A DNA stretch of 64,000 nt from DASWZN01 sp036404435 (lineage in GTDB: Bacteria > Acidobacteriota > Terriglobia > Bryobacterales > Bryobacteraceae): contig DASWZN010000024.1 of assembly GCA_036404435.1 (NCBI GenBank), forward strand, positions 1-64,000, read 5' to 3'. Positions 53,155 through 61,399 of the stretch are shown one piece after another. The first letter of the stretch is position 1. Each line of letters begins with the position of its first letter. The notes under the pieces are model-generated. The model ran no database searches and was not told the origin of the DNA. It saw only the letters and a list, made by a program, of their open reading frames with translations. The position numbers were made by a program, and so were the translations under genes.

Positions 53155-54797
53155 GCCTTCACCTCCTGGTCCGCCATGTGGCAAACCCCGGCGGGACACC
53201 GTTTCTCCACCACGTGAGCGTGGTACTCATCCCGGAAGTAGTGCAGCGTGCTCATGATCGGGTTGGGCGCCGACTGGCCCAGGCCGCACAGGCTGGTGTT
53301 GCGCACTACGTCGCACAGCTCCTCGAGCGTGGCCAAGTCGCGCTCCTCGGAGTCGCCCGCACAGATCCGCTCCAGCAAGTGGTACAGGTGCGTGGTGCCC
53401 ACGCGGCACGGCACGCACTTGCCGCACGACTCCGACATGCAGAATTCGATGAAGAACTTCGCCACATCCACCATGCAGGAGCCTTCGTCGGTTACGATCA
53501 TGCCGCCCGAGCCCATGATGGAGCCCACCTTGGCCAGCGACTCGTAATCGACCGGCAGATCCAGGTGGTCGCCCGGGATGCAGCCGCCCGACGGCCCGCC
53601 GGTCTGGACCGCTTTGAATCCCCTGCCGCCGGGGATGCCGCCGCCGATCTCGAAAATGATCTCGCGCAGCGGGATGCCCATGGGCACCTCGATCAGCCCG
53701 GTGTTGTTGATCCGCCCGGCAAGGGCGAACACCTTGGTGCCTTTGCTCTTGGCCGTCCCGATCTTGGCGAACCACTCGCCTCCCTTGCGCAGAATCGGCG
53801 GGATGTTGGCGAAAGTCTCGACGTTGTTGATCAACGTGGGGTGTCCCCACAGCCCTTCCTGAGCGGGATAGGGCGGCCGTGGCCGCGGCGTGCCGCGCTT
53901 GCCTTCGACCGAGTTGATGAGCGCCGTCTCCTCGCCGCACACGAACGCCCCGGCTCCCAGGCGCACCTCCACCTTGAAGCTGAAGTGCGTCCCGGCGATG
54001 TCGCTGCCAAGCAATTCCAGGCGCTCGGCCTGCCGGATGGCGGTGCGCAGATGTTTGACCGCCAGCGGATACTCGGCCCGGACGTAGATGTAGCCGCGGT
54101 TGGCGCCCACGGCGTAAGCCGCGATCGCCATGCCTTCGAGGACCCGGTGCGGGTCACTCTCAAGAACGGCGCGGTCCATGAACGCGCCCGGATCGCCCTC
54201 GTCCGCGTTGCAGATGACGTATTTCTGCCCGGTGCCCTGGGCCTTAGCCACGGTGCTCCACTTGAGGCCGGTCGGATAGCCCGCGCCGCCGCGCCCGCGC
54301 AATCCGCTCTTGATGACCTGCTCGAGCACCTCTCCGGGCCGTTTCTCGGTGACCACCGAGAGCAGCGCCGAATAGCCGTCCTCGGCTATGTAGTCCTCTA
54401 TGCGCTCGGGGTCGATGCGGCCGGAATTCTCGAGCACGATCTTGGTCTGGCGTGTGAAGAACGGGGCGGTCGTATCGCACCGCAGCCGTTTGACCGGCTT
54501 GCCGTCTTCGAGGCTGCGCACGATGTCGGTGGAGTCGTCAGGCTTGACGTCGCGGTACATCGCGTCGTCCACGGTGACCAGCGGTCCCGCCGAGCACAGG
54601 CCCATGCAGCCCACGCCCTTCACGTGGCACTCGTCCTTCATGCCCGATTCCAGCACTTCCTTCTCGAGCGCCTTCTTCACCTCGCCGCTTCCGGCCGACA
54701 GGCAGCCCGCCGCCGTGCAGACGCAGATGTGGTGCGGGTGTTGCGCCCGCGCCTCTTTTTCCGTGGTTGCGATTTCCTGGAGTTCTTCAGTTGTCAT
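53151..54797 (-). CDS. hoxF: hydrogenase diaphorase NAD(H)- and FMN-binding subunit
   Basis: The 548-residue NuoF-like protein has an N-terminal thioredoxin-like [2Fe-2S] domain (HHICVCTAAGCLSAG), the NADH site GLRGRGGAGYPTGLKW, the FMN region CGEETALINSVEG and the [4Fe-4S] motif SCGKCVPCRVGT. A short C-terminal stretch follows (EKRCPAGVC). It oxidises NADH or reduces NAD+ for the hydrogenase. It overlaps hoxE by 11 bases. Confidence 0.93.
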   Translation of the reverse strand: MTTEELQEIATTEKEARAQHPHHICVCTAAGCLSAGSGEVKKALEKEVLESGMKDECHVKGVGCMGLCSAGPLVTVDDAMYRDVKPDDSTDIVRSLEDGKPVKRLRCDTTAPFFTRQTKIVLENSGRIDPERIEDYIAEDGYSALLSVVTEKRPGEVLEQVIKSGLRGRGGAGYPTGLKWSTVAKAQGTGQKYVICNADEGDPGAFMDRAVLESDPHRVLEGMAIAAYAVGANRGYIYVRAEYPLAVKHLRTAIRQAERLELLGSDIAGTHFSFKVEVRLGAGAFVCGEETALINSVEGKRGTPRPRPPYPAQEGLWGHPTLINNVETFANIPPILRKGGEWFAKIGTAKSKGTKVFALAGRINNTGLIEVPMGIPLREIIFEIGGGIPGGRGFKAVQTGGPSGGCIPGDHLDLPVDYESLAKVGSIMGSGGMIVTDEGSCMVDVAKFFIEFCMSESCGKCVPCRVGTTHLYHLLERICAGDSEERDLATLEELCDVVRNTSLCGLGQSAPNPIMSTLHYFRDEYHAHVVEKRCPAGVCHMADQEVKA

Positions 54798-55287
54798 GGC
54801 CCACGTACCTTTCGGCTCTCGCCACCATCTCCGTCGCGGTCAGCTTCCCGACCACGTCCTTCTCGAACACGGCCACGGGCGCGATGCTGCAAGAGCCAAC
54901 GCAGCGCGCCGTCAGCAGGGAGAGCTCGCCATCCGGCGTGGTTTCGCCCGGCTTGATTCCGTACTTCGCTTCCATGGCCGCCAGCAGCGCCGGCGCGCCG
55001 TTGATGTAGCAGGCCGTCCCGGTGCACACCACGCAGGCGTGCCGCCCGGGCGGCTTCATGGTGAAGAAGTGGTAGAACGTAGCCGCGCCATAGACCTGGC
55101 TGAGCGGCACGCGCAGCGACTGGGCCACGAAGCGCAGGCCCTCGGGTTCCAGATACCCAAACGCTTCCTGCACCGAGTGCAGGGCCTCGATCAGCGCATG
55201 GCCCTGGTAGCCATTGCGCCGCATGGTGGCCTCCACAATCTTCCACCGCTTGTCCGGAGACGGAGGCCGCGGGTTGGTTGTAAACAT
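54787..55287 (-). CDS. hoxE: hydrogenase diaphorase [2Fe-2S] subunit, NuoE-like
   Basis: The 166-residue protein has the NuoE helical N-terminus (LIEALHSVQEAFGYL, YGAATFYHFF) and the thioredoxin-like cluster ligands CTGTACYING and CVGSCSIAPV. It is part of the NAD-linked diaphorase. It is the first hox gene and is preceded by a 130-base gap holding a long hairpin repeat. Confidence 0.9.
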   Translation of the reverse strand: MFTTNPRPPSPDKRWKIVEATMRRNGYQGHALIEALHSVQEAFGYLEPEGLRFVAQSLRVPLSQVYGAATFYHFFTMKPPGRHACVVCTGTACYINGAPALLAAMEAKYGIKPGETTPDGELSLLTARCVGSCSIAPVAVFEKDVVGKLTATEMVARAERYVGHDN

Positions 55288-55332
55288 AAGTCCGAAGGAT
55301 TACCTTTCTGTCAAATCGAGGACAAAACTATT

Positions 55333-55408
55333 AGCCGCCGATGAACGCAGATGAACGCAGATAAGACTCTCGTTTTCGATCGGCGTTTATCGGCGTTCAT
55401 CGGCGGCT
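55333..55408. repeat. long hairpin of the ATCTGCGTT-type repeat family
   Basis: Two 30-base arms, 55333-55362 and 55379-55408, pair at 27 of 30 positions. Each arm is built from GATGAACGC units ending GCCGCC. It separates flxA from hoxE and could act as a transcript-stabilising or attenuating hairpin. Confidence 0.75.
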
Positions 55409-55419
55409 TGAATGTCATC

Positions 55420-56256
55420 TTAAAAGTCGTTCGGAATGGACCTTAGCTGCTTCATCGTAAACACGGGGCCATCTTTGCAGACGTACACCGGCCCGGCATT
55501 ACACCGGCCGCACTTGCCGACGCCGCACTTCATGCGGTTTTCGAGGCTGGTGTAGATGTCTTCTTCCTTCAGGCCCATGCGGTCGAGCACCGGCAGCGTG
55601 AACTTGATCATGATGGGCGGCCCGATCACCAGCGCAATCGCGTTCTGGGCCGGAACCTGCGCGCGTTCGAGCACGGTTGGAATCAGACCCACCTCGCCTT
55701 TCCATTCCGGCGTTTCTCCGCCCGGATCGACGCAGCGGACCACCCGCACGCGCTCCTGCCAGCTCCACTCGTCCAATTCCGTGGCATAGGTCAGGTCGGC
55801 CACCGTGCGGGCGCCGTAAACGATGGTGATGTCGCCGTACTTGGCGCGGTTCTCGAGCGCGTACCACACCGCGCAGCGGATGGGAGGCATGGCGATTCCG
55901 CCGCCGATGAAGATCAGGTTGCGGCCTTCCCACGCCTCCATCGGGTAGCCGTTGCCGTAAGGCCCGCGGAACCCGATCGTGTCGCCCTTTCCGATCTGCC
56001 ACAGGGTCTCGGTGACCCGGCCCGTACGGCGGAAACAGAACTCGATGTAGTCCTTCCAGTTCGAGCTGGAGCAGATGTTGAACGTCGCCTCGCCCGAACC
56101 GAAGACGGAGAACTGCCCGAACTGGCCGACGTTGAACGAGAAGTCGCGGGCGCGGTCGCCGTCGCGGAAACGCACGCGCACCGACTTCACGTCCGGCGTC
56201 TGCCGCTGGACCTCGAGGACCTCCATCAGGTCAGGCTTGTACAGGTTCTTTTTCAT
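55420..56256 (-). CDS. flxA: FAD/NAD-binding oxidoreductase subunit, FlxA-like
   Basis: The 278-residue protein has a ferredoxin-reductase fold: FAD-binding barrel, NAD domain (LIFIGGGIAMPPIRCAVWYA) and a C-terminal [2Fe-2S] motif CGVGKCGRCNAGPVYVC. It resembles AsrB, HydG and FlxA. In FlxABCD-HdrABC it brings NADH electrons to HdrA. ATG 56256 fits the family start; an ATG at 56277 is possible. It overlaps the previous gene by 26 bases. Confidence 0.82.
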   Translation of the reverse strand: MKKNLYKPDLMEVLEVQRQTPDVKSVRVRFRDGDRARDFSFNVGQFGQFSVFGSGEATFNICSSSNWKDYIEFCFRRTGRVTETLWQIGKGDTIGFRGPYGNGYPMEAWEGRNLIFIGGGIAMPPIRCAVWYALENRAKYGDITIVYGARTVADLTYATELDEWSWQERVRVVRCVDPGGETPEWKGEVGLIPTVLERAQVPAQNAIALVIGPPIMIKFTLPVLDRMGLKEEDIYTSLENRMKCGVGKCGRCNAGPVYVCKDGPVFTMKQLRSIPNDF

Positions 56257-57256
56257 CCAATCGTCTTGCCTCGCCATCGATCGCCTGGAGCACTTTCAGC
56301 ACGCCCAGGCCGACCGGGCAGTTCCGTTCGCAATTGCCGCAACCAGTGCATAGCGTAGAGCCGAACTTCGCGGGATAGATCGAAAACTTGTGGAACAGCC
56401 GCTGCCGCTGCCGTTGCGGCTGCGCCGAGCGCGGGTTGTGCCCGGAAGCATGTAAGGTGAAAAACGGGAACTGGCAGGAGTCCCAGTTCTTGACACGCGC
56501 GCCACCCGCCGCGTTGCCTTCGTCCACGATGTCGAAGCAGTGGCAGGTGGGGCAGGTGTAGGCGCACGCACCGCAGCCCAGGCAGGCCAGCGTCAGGTCT
56601 TTCCACAGCGGGCTCTCGAAGTTGGCCTCGAGATAGCGGGCCACGCGGGCGGGGTCGAACTTCGTCTGTGGCGCACGCTTCAGCGTGCCGTCGTCGGCTT
56701 CAGCCGACGAAACACCAAACAACGCCCGCCCCTTTTCCGTAATCGCCTTCACCTCGAACTGCCCGTCGCCCCGGTCGAAAAGCATCGCATCGGAGCCGGA
56801 TTCGTCCGCCGGACCCGAGCCGACCGACGTGCAGAAGCAGGCGTCATCGTGCGCGGCGCAGGCCAGCGTAACGACCGTCGTTCGCGCGCGGCGCGCCGTG
56901 TAGAAGCTGTCCTCGCAATCCCAGTTGAACACGCGATCCAGAATCGGCAGCGCGGCCGCGTCGCACGGTTTGGCGGCGATGACGATCTGCTCCCGTTCTT
57001 CCGGGACCACGTCGCTCAGCGCGATTTCCTTGCCTTCGAGGCGGTAGCGGAAGATCTGCTCGTGGCGCGGGAAGAGGAATTCCTTGATCGAGTTCGCGGG
57101 GCGCCGCCGGGCATCGAAGACGGCTGCGGCGGCTGAGGAGAGCGCCTGGTAGAGCAGCCGGTCCCCCACCTGCACGGGCGCGGCGACAAGCTTCCCTTGG
57201 CCGATCCAGCCCGCGATCAGCTCGCCCAACGCCGCAACCGAGATCGCGGTGCTCAC
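56231..57256 (-). CDS. iron-sulfur subunit of Flx complex (AsrA/HydB-like), with in-frame palindrome
   Basis: The 341-residue protein has an N-terminal region typical of AsrA/HydB (KEFLFPRHEQIFRY, VIAAKPCDAAALPILDRVF) and two [4Fe-4S] motifs: CLGCGACAYTCPTCHCFD (about 280) and CTGCGNCERNCPVG. It relays electrons between FlxA and Hdr. GTG 57256 overlaps the upstream stop as GTGA. About 16 residues near 181-196 (SSAEADDGTLKRAPQ) are encoded by a palindromic repeat element. FlxB/FlxC naming is uncertain. Confidence 0.8.
   Translation of the reverse strand: MSTAISVAALGELIAGWIGQGKLVAAPVQVGDRLLYQALSSAAAAVFDARRRPANSIKEFLFPRHEQIFRYRLEGKEIALSDVVPEEREQIVIAAKPCDAAALPILDRVFNWDCEDSFYTARRARTTVVTLACAAHDDACFCTSVGSGPADESGSDAMLFDRGDGQFEVKAITEKGRALFGVSSAEADDGTLKRAPQTKFDPARVARYLEANFESPLWKDLTLACLGCGACAYTCPTCHCFDIVDEGNAAGGARVKNWDSCQFPFFTLHASGHNPRSAQPQRQRQRLFHKFSIYPAKFGSTLCTGCGNCERNCPVGLGVLKVLQAIDGEARRLDEKEPVQA
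56668..56713. repeat. in-frame double palindrome inside the AsrA-like gene
   Basis: GTGGCGCACGC-type stem (GCACGC/GCGTGC) followed by GTCGTCGGCT/AGCCGACGA. Both hairpins lie within the reading frame and replace no conserved motif. Confidence 0.75.
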
Positions 57257-58071
57257 CCGATGAAGTCCTCCTTGTCGGCCGGGGACCAGGCGCCAAAAAC
57301 GGGCTCGGCCTCCCGGTCCATGCCGGGGCGATAGCCGAAGTTCTCTTCGGTGGCCTGGGCCAGGGCTTGGTTGAGCAGTCCCAGCGGAATGCCCGCCGGG
57401 CAGGCGCGCGTGCATTCGCCGCAGCCGATGCAGCGGGCCGCCAGGTGAAAGGCGCGCGTGATGTGCCAGGCGAAATTGCCCTTCGGCGTGGCCGACGTGT
57501 CGATCGCGACCGGCCGGTTTTTATCCGCGATGCAGCGCTCGCAATAGCACAACGGGCAGACCTGGCGGCAGGCGTAGCATTTTACGCAACGCGCAAACTC
57601 GGCCGTCCAGAAGGCCCAGCGCTCGGCGGGCGATTTCGCCATCAGGCGGTCCAGGCCGTTCGGCTCCGGCGCGCACCGTGGCGCAGGCGGTTCCGCCTGC
57701 GTGCCGATCACCTCGTCCGCGAACCGCGGGACGTGCGTCTGGCACTCGACGCACTTGGCCGCCCCCAGACCGTCGCAGGCCATGCCGATCACATACAGGG
57801 CGGCACGGTCGATCTGCGATTCCTTTTCGAGCACCACCAGCGCCCGCTCGTCGCAGCCCTTCACCACCAGCGCAGCCTTGCCCAGCGCCTTCACTTCTTT
57901 GCGCGTGAGATAGACCGTGAGGTTGGCGAAGCAGCGGTCGTTCCACTCGAGCTTGTCCGCGTCTTCGGGGCGGGTGATGAAGACCGGCCCCGAAGCCCCG
58001 TAGCCGATCACCACCTGCACATTTCCCTCTTCGAGCAGGCGGCGGGCGGTTTGGCGGAGGCGTTCGGTCAT
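57253..58071 (-). CDS. iron-sulfur subunit of Flx complex (FlxB/C-type), with in-frame palindrome
   Basis: The 272-residue protein has an N-terminal region with VIGYGASGPVF and KALGKAALVVKGCDERAL, then an internal Cys region (MACDGLGAAKCVECQTH), CVKCYACRQVCPLCYCERC and a ferredoxin-like CIGCGECTRACPAGI. It resembles F420-hydrogenase-beta-like electron-transfer proteins found next to Hdr. Residues ~124-131 (TQAEPPAP) are encoded by a palindromic repeat. The start overlaps flxD's stop as ATGA. Confidence 0.75.
   Translation of the reverse strand: MTERLRQTARRLLEEGNVQVVIGYGASGPVFITRPEDADKLEWNDRCFANLTVYLTRKEVKALGKAALVVKGCDERALVVLEKESQIDRAALYVIGMACDGLGAAKCVECQTHVPRFADEVIGTQAEPPAPRCAPEPNGLDRLMAKSPAERWAFWTAEFARCVKCYACRQVCPLCYCERCIADKNRPVAIDTSATPKGNFAWHITRAFHLAARCIGCGECTRACPAGIPLGLLNQALAQATEENFGYRPGMDREAEPVFGAWSPADKEDFIG
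57678..57700. repeat. in-frame palindromic element inside the FlxB/C-type gene
   Basis: GTGGCGCAGGCGG, TTCC, CCGCCTGC forms one hairpin within the coding frame, between two conserved cysteine regions. Confidence 0.75.
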
Positions 58072-58538
58072 TTCGCCGCCTCCGGGCAAGCTGAAGCTTG
58101 CCCTACGCACATTTCCTGGTAAGCCGCGTAGGGCCCCATCGCGCGGGTCTTCTCCGTGAGCTCGCCGATCACCTGCTGAAACTTCTTTCCCTCGGCCGCG
58201 GAGATCCAGGTGAAATGCACGCGCTCGGTTTCGATGCCCAGCGTTTCGAGCAGGCTCCGGAACAGCATCCAGCGCCGCCGCGCGTGGTAGTTCCCCGCTG
58301 TGTAATGGCAGTCGCCCGGATGGCAGCCCGAAACCAAAACCGCGTCCGCGCCCATCTCGAAGGCCTTTACGATCAGGTTGAAATCGATCCGCCCTGTGCA
58401 GGGCAGCCTCAGAATGCGCACGTTGGGCGGATACTCCAGGCGGTTGGTCCCGGCCAAATCCGCTCCCAGGTAGGTGCACCAGTTGCACACGTAGGCGATG
58501 ATTTTGGGCTCGAAGCTCATGGCGATTGCCTCGCTCAT
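58068..58538 (-). CDS. flxD: MvhD/FlxD-like [2Fe-2S] subunit
   Basis: The 156-residue protein has the MvhD pattern: IIAYVCNWCTYLGADLAG, LPCTGRIDF and SGCHPGDCHYTAGN. In methanogens MvhD links a hydrogenase to HdrA; FlxD has the same place in Flx-Hdr. Both ends overlap neighbours by four bases. The last residues (CVGQASACPEAAK) come from a palindromic repeat at 58084-58103. Confidence 0.88.
   Translation of the reverse strand: MSEAIAMSFEPKIIAYVCNWCTYLGADLAGTNRLEYPPNVRILRLPCTGRIDFNLIVKAFEMGADAVLVSGCHPGDCHYTAGNYHARRRWMLFRSLLETLGIETERVHFTWISAAEGKKFQQVIGELTEKTRAMGPYAAYQEMCVGQASACPEAAK
58084..58103. repeat. palindromic element forming the flxD C-terminal tail
   Basis: GGGCAAGC, TGAA, GCTTGCCC makes a perfect 8-bp hairpin. 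It lies just before the stop codon and encodes an extra tail. Confidence 0.65.
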
Positions 58539-60550
58539 ACGAGGGCCTCCACCTCGGCGTAGATCTCCTGCTCGGTGAAACCGGCCAGGTCGGCGCTCTT
58601 GGACGGGCACACGGCCACGCAGGTGCCGCAGCCCATGCACAGGCCGGGGTTCACGCGCGCGGTACGCTTGACGAACACTCCGCGCGCCGTCAGCACCTCG
58701 GCGCGGTCGATGGCGTGATAGGGGCAGGTGCGTACGCAGGTGAAGCAGGCCGCGCAGTTCTTCTCGTCGATGCGGGCCACCTCGGGTTCCCGCGTCAGCT
58801 CCTCGTGCCCGAACATGATGAGCGCCTTGCTGGCCGCGGCCGAGGCCTGCGCCACCGCTTCCGGAATGTCCTTGGGTGCCTGACAAGCCCCGCAGATGAA
58901 CACGCCCGCCGCCGAGGTCTCCACCGGCCGCAGCTTGGGGTGGGATTCGAGCAGGAAGCCGTACTCGTCGTACCCCACGTTGAGCTTGCGCGCCAGCTCG
59001 CGCACCCCCGTAGCCGGCACCACGGCCGCGGCCAGCACCACCAGATCGGCCTCGATCGCCACCGGCGCGCCGGCTAGTGTGTCGGCGCCGCGCACCATCA
59101 GCTTGCCGTTTTCCTCGTAGATCCTCGAAACCCGCCCGCGGTAGTAGCGAGCACCGTCCTGCTCGATGGCGCGCCGCACGAACTCCTCGTAGTTCTTGCC
59201 GCCCGCCCGTATGTCCATGTAGAAAACGTGGGCCTGCCCATCGTGAACTTTGTGCTTGTAGAGCATCGCGTGTTTCGCGGTGTACATGCAGCAGATCTTG
59301 GAGCAGTATGGCAGGCCCTTGGCGTCGTCGCGGGAGCCGACGCAACTAATGAACACCACGTTCTTCGGCTCGGCGCCGTCGGAGGGCCGCACCACGCGGC
59401 CGCCCGTCGGCCCGGAGGCCGAAAGGAGGCGTTCGAACTGGAGCGAGGTGACGACGTCCTTGAACTTCCCGTACCCGTATTCGCCGTAGCCGGGGCGCGC
59501 GACAGACCGGAGGTCTGTCCCACCCTCCTGGCCGATGCTATAGAGCTTGAAGCCGGTCGCGACCACGACCGCCCCCACCTTCTCGCTGACCAACTCGTCC
59601 TGGTCGTCGAAGTGGATGGATTTGGTGAGGCACTTCTTCTCGCACAGGCCGCAGCCTTTGCCCTTCTTGAGCCGGGTGCAGGTTTCCTTATCGATCACCG
59701 GGCGCGCCGGAACCGCCTGCGGGAACGGAATGTAGATGGCCGGCCGCATCCCCAGGCCGTAATCGAACTCGCTCGGGTTGCGCTTGATGGGGCAGCAATT
59801 CCAGCAATCGCCGCAGCCGGTGCAGCTCTTGATGTCCACATAGCGCGCCTTCTTGCGGATGGTGATGGTGAAGTTGCCGAGGTAGCCCTCAACCTGCTCG
59901 ACCTCCGAGTAGGTATACAACTTGATACGCGGGTGCTGCCCCACCTCCACCATGCGCGGCGTCAGGATGCACTGCGAGCAATCGAGAGTGGGGAAAGTCT
60001 CGGAGAGACCGGCCATCTTGCCGCCGATCGAAGGCTCGCGCTCGACCAGCACGACCTCGTATCCGCCGTCGGCGATATCGAGCGCCGCCTGGATGCCCGC
60101 CACGCCTCCGCCCACCACCAGCGCGCGGCGCGTCACCGGGACCTTGATCGGCTCGAGCGGCTCGTCCCAGAGCACCTTGGCCACCGACATGCGGATCAGG
60201 TCGATGGCTTTCGCGGTGGCCGCAGCGCGGTCGTGGTGCACCCAGGAGCAATGCTCGCGGATGTTGGCCATCTCGACCCGGTACGGATTCACGCCGGCGC
60301 CCGCGGCGGTCTTGCGGAAGGTGCGCAGGTGCATGTGCGGCGAGCAGGAGGCGACCACCACGGCATCCAGATTCTCGCTCTTGATTTTCTCGGCGATCAG
60401 CGCCTGGCCCGGCTCCGAGCACATGTACTTGTAGTCGAGCGAACAGTGGACCCCCGGCAATTGGCCCAGGGCGGCGGCGACTTGCTCGACGTCCACGGTG
60501 CGCGCGATGTTCTCGCCGCACCAGCACGTGAATACGCCAATCCGCGCCAT
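58535..60550 (-). CDS. hdrA: heterodisulfide reductase-like flavoprotein subunit
   Basis: The 671-residue HdrA-like protein has VFTCWCGENIARTVDV at the start, the FAD site VVGGGVAGIQAALDIAD, cluster motifs CTGCGDCWNCCPIKRN and GKGCGLCEKKC, and two C-terminal [4Fe-4S] motifs (CAACFTCVRTCPYHAI, CMGCGTCVAVCPS). HdrA is the site of flavin-based electron bifurcation. About 12 residues at 340-352 (GGTDLRSVARPG) come from a palindromic repeat inserted before the YGYGKF segment. Confidence 0.9.
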   Translation of the reverse strand: MARIGVFTCWCGENIARTVDVEQVAAALGQLPGVHCSLDYKYMCSEPGQALIAEKIKSENLDAVVVASCSPHMHLRTFRKTAAGAGVNPYRVEMANIREHCSWVHHDRAAATAKAIDLIRMSVAKVLWDEPLEPIKVPVTRRALVVGGGVAGIQAALDIADGGYEVVLVEREPSIGGKMAGLSETFPTLDCSQCILTPRMVEVGQHPRIKLYTYSEVEQVEGYLGNFTITIRKKARYVDIKSCTGCGDCWNCCPIKRNPSEFDYGLGMRPAIYIPFPQAVPARPVIDKETCTRLKKGKGCGLCEKKCLTKSIHFDDQDELVSEKVGAVVVATGFKLYSIGQEGGTDLRSVARPGYGEYGYGKFKDVVTSLQFERLLSASGPTGGRVVRPSDGAEPKNVVFISCVGSRDDAKGLPYCSKICCMYTAKHAMLYKHKVHDGQAHVFYMDIRAGGKNYEEFVRRAIEQDGARYYRGRVSRIYEENGKLMVRGADTLAGAPVAIEADLVVLAAAVVPATGVRELARKLNVGYDEYGFLLESHPKLRPVETSAAGVFICGACQAPKDIPEAVAQASAAASKALIMFGHEELTREPEVARIDEKNCAACFTCVRTCPYHAIDRAEVLTARGVFVKRTARVNPGLCMGCGTCVAVCPSKSADLAGFTEQEIYAEVEALV
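59501..59524. repeat. in-frame palindromic element inside hdrA
   Basis: GACAGACC, GG-AG loop, GGTCTGTC with a CCAC edge forms a perfect hairpin. It encodes a GTDLRSV-type peptide in the frame. Confidence 0.75.
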
Positions 60551-60556
60551 TCGCCG

Positions 60557-61399
60557 TCAGCCTCCGTACACGAAATGCCTGTCGATGCCCAGGACCTTAT
60601 CCGCAAGTCCCAGGGCCCTCCCCACCAGATCGGAGAGGTAGTAGATCGTCATGCCGTGGCGCACCGAGTAGCGCCGTTCAATATCGGCCTGTTTCATGTC
60701 CAGGTTCACGTGGCACATGGGGCAGGCCACCACCACGCAGTTGGCCCCGTGCGCGGCGGCATTGGTCAGAATCTTGTGCGAGAGATCGAGGACGATGTCT
60801 TCGTTGGCCATCGTCATCCCCGCCCCACAGCACTCGGTCTTGTAGTTCCACTCGACGGTCGCGCCGCCGAGCGCCGCGACCACGGCTTCCATCGAGGAGG
60901 GCCGCTCGCAATCGTCGAAGCGCAGCGTCTCCGGCGGCCGCGTGAGGAGGCAGCCGTAATAGCAGGCCGCTTTCAGGCCTTCGAGCGGGCGCTTCACGGC
61001 GGCTTTGATCTTCTCGATGCCGACCTTCTGGAACACTTGGATCAGGTTCAGCACCGTCGTCCGGCCTTCGAAAGGGAGCTCGACGATGCGGCCCATTTCC
61101 TGGCGCAGCGCGCCGTCGCTCTGCATGAGGTCGGCGGCCTTGAGCAGCTCCATGGAGCACATAGGGCACGGCGCCAGGATTTCGCCGAAGCCGTCCCGCT
61201 CGGCCAGCGCCAGGTTGCGCGCCGGCAGCGCGACCGACAGCTTGTGATTGATCGAGTGCGCCGCCGTGGCTCCGCAGCAGATCCAGTCGTTGACTTCCTT
61301 GAGGCCGACGCCGAGCGCGTCCAGGCACGCACGCACCGAGTCCTCGTAGTCGTTCGAGGTGCCGTGCAGCGCGCAGCCGGGATAGTAGCCGAGTTCCAT
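60557..61399 (-). CDS. hdrB: heterodisulfide reductase-like CCG subunit B
   Basis: The 280-residue protein has two CCG domains: YYPGCALHG with DWICCGATAAHS and LAPCPMCSMEL, then CYYGCLL with TECCGAGMTM and VACPMCHVNL. These hold the noncubane clusters that reduce disulfides in HdrB. In non-methanogens the partner disulfide is probably DsrC-like or unknown. ATG 61399 follows GAGGGG. A repeat-rich gap separates it from hdrC. Confidence 0.9.
   Translation of the reverse strand: MELGYYPGCALHGTSNDYEDSVRACLDALGVGLKEVNDWICCGATAAHSINHKLSVALPARNLALAERDGFGEILAPCPMCSMELLKAADLMQSDGALRQEMGRIVELPFEGRTTVLNLIQVFQKVGIEKIKAAVKRPLEGLKAACYYGCLLTRPPETLRFDDCERPSSMEAVVAALGGATVEWNYKTECCGAGMTMANEDIVLDLSHKILTNAAAHGANCVVVACPMCHVNLDMKQADIERRYSVRHGMTIYYLSDLVGRALGLADKVLGIDRHFVYGG

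Noticed and set aside
55300..55322. TTTTGTC...GACAGAAA inverted pair upstream of hoxE as a Rex site
   Set aside because: Arms and spacing do not fit known Rex operators and the match is weak.
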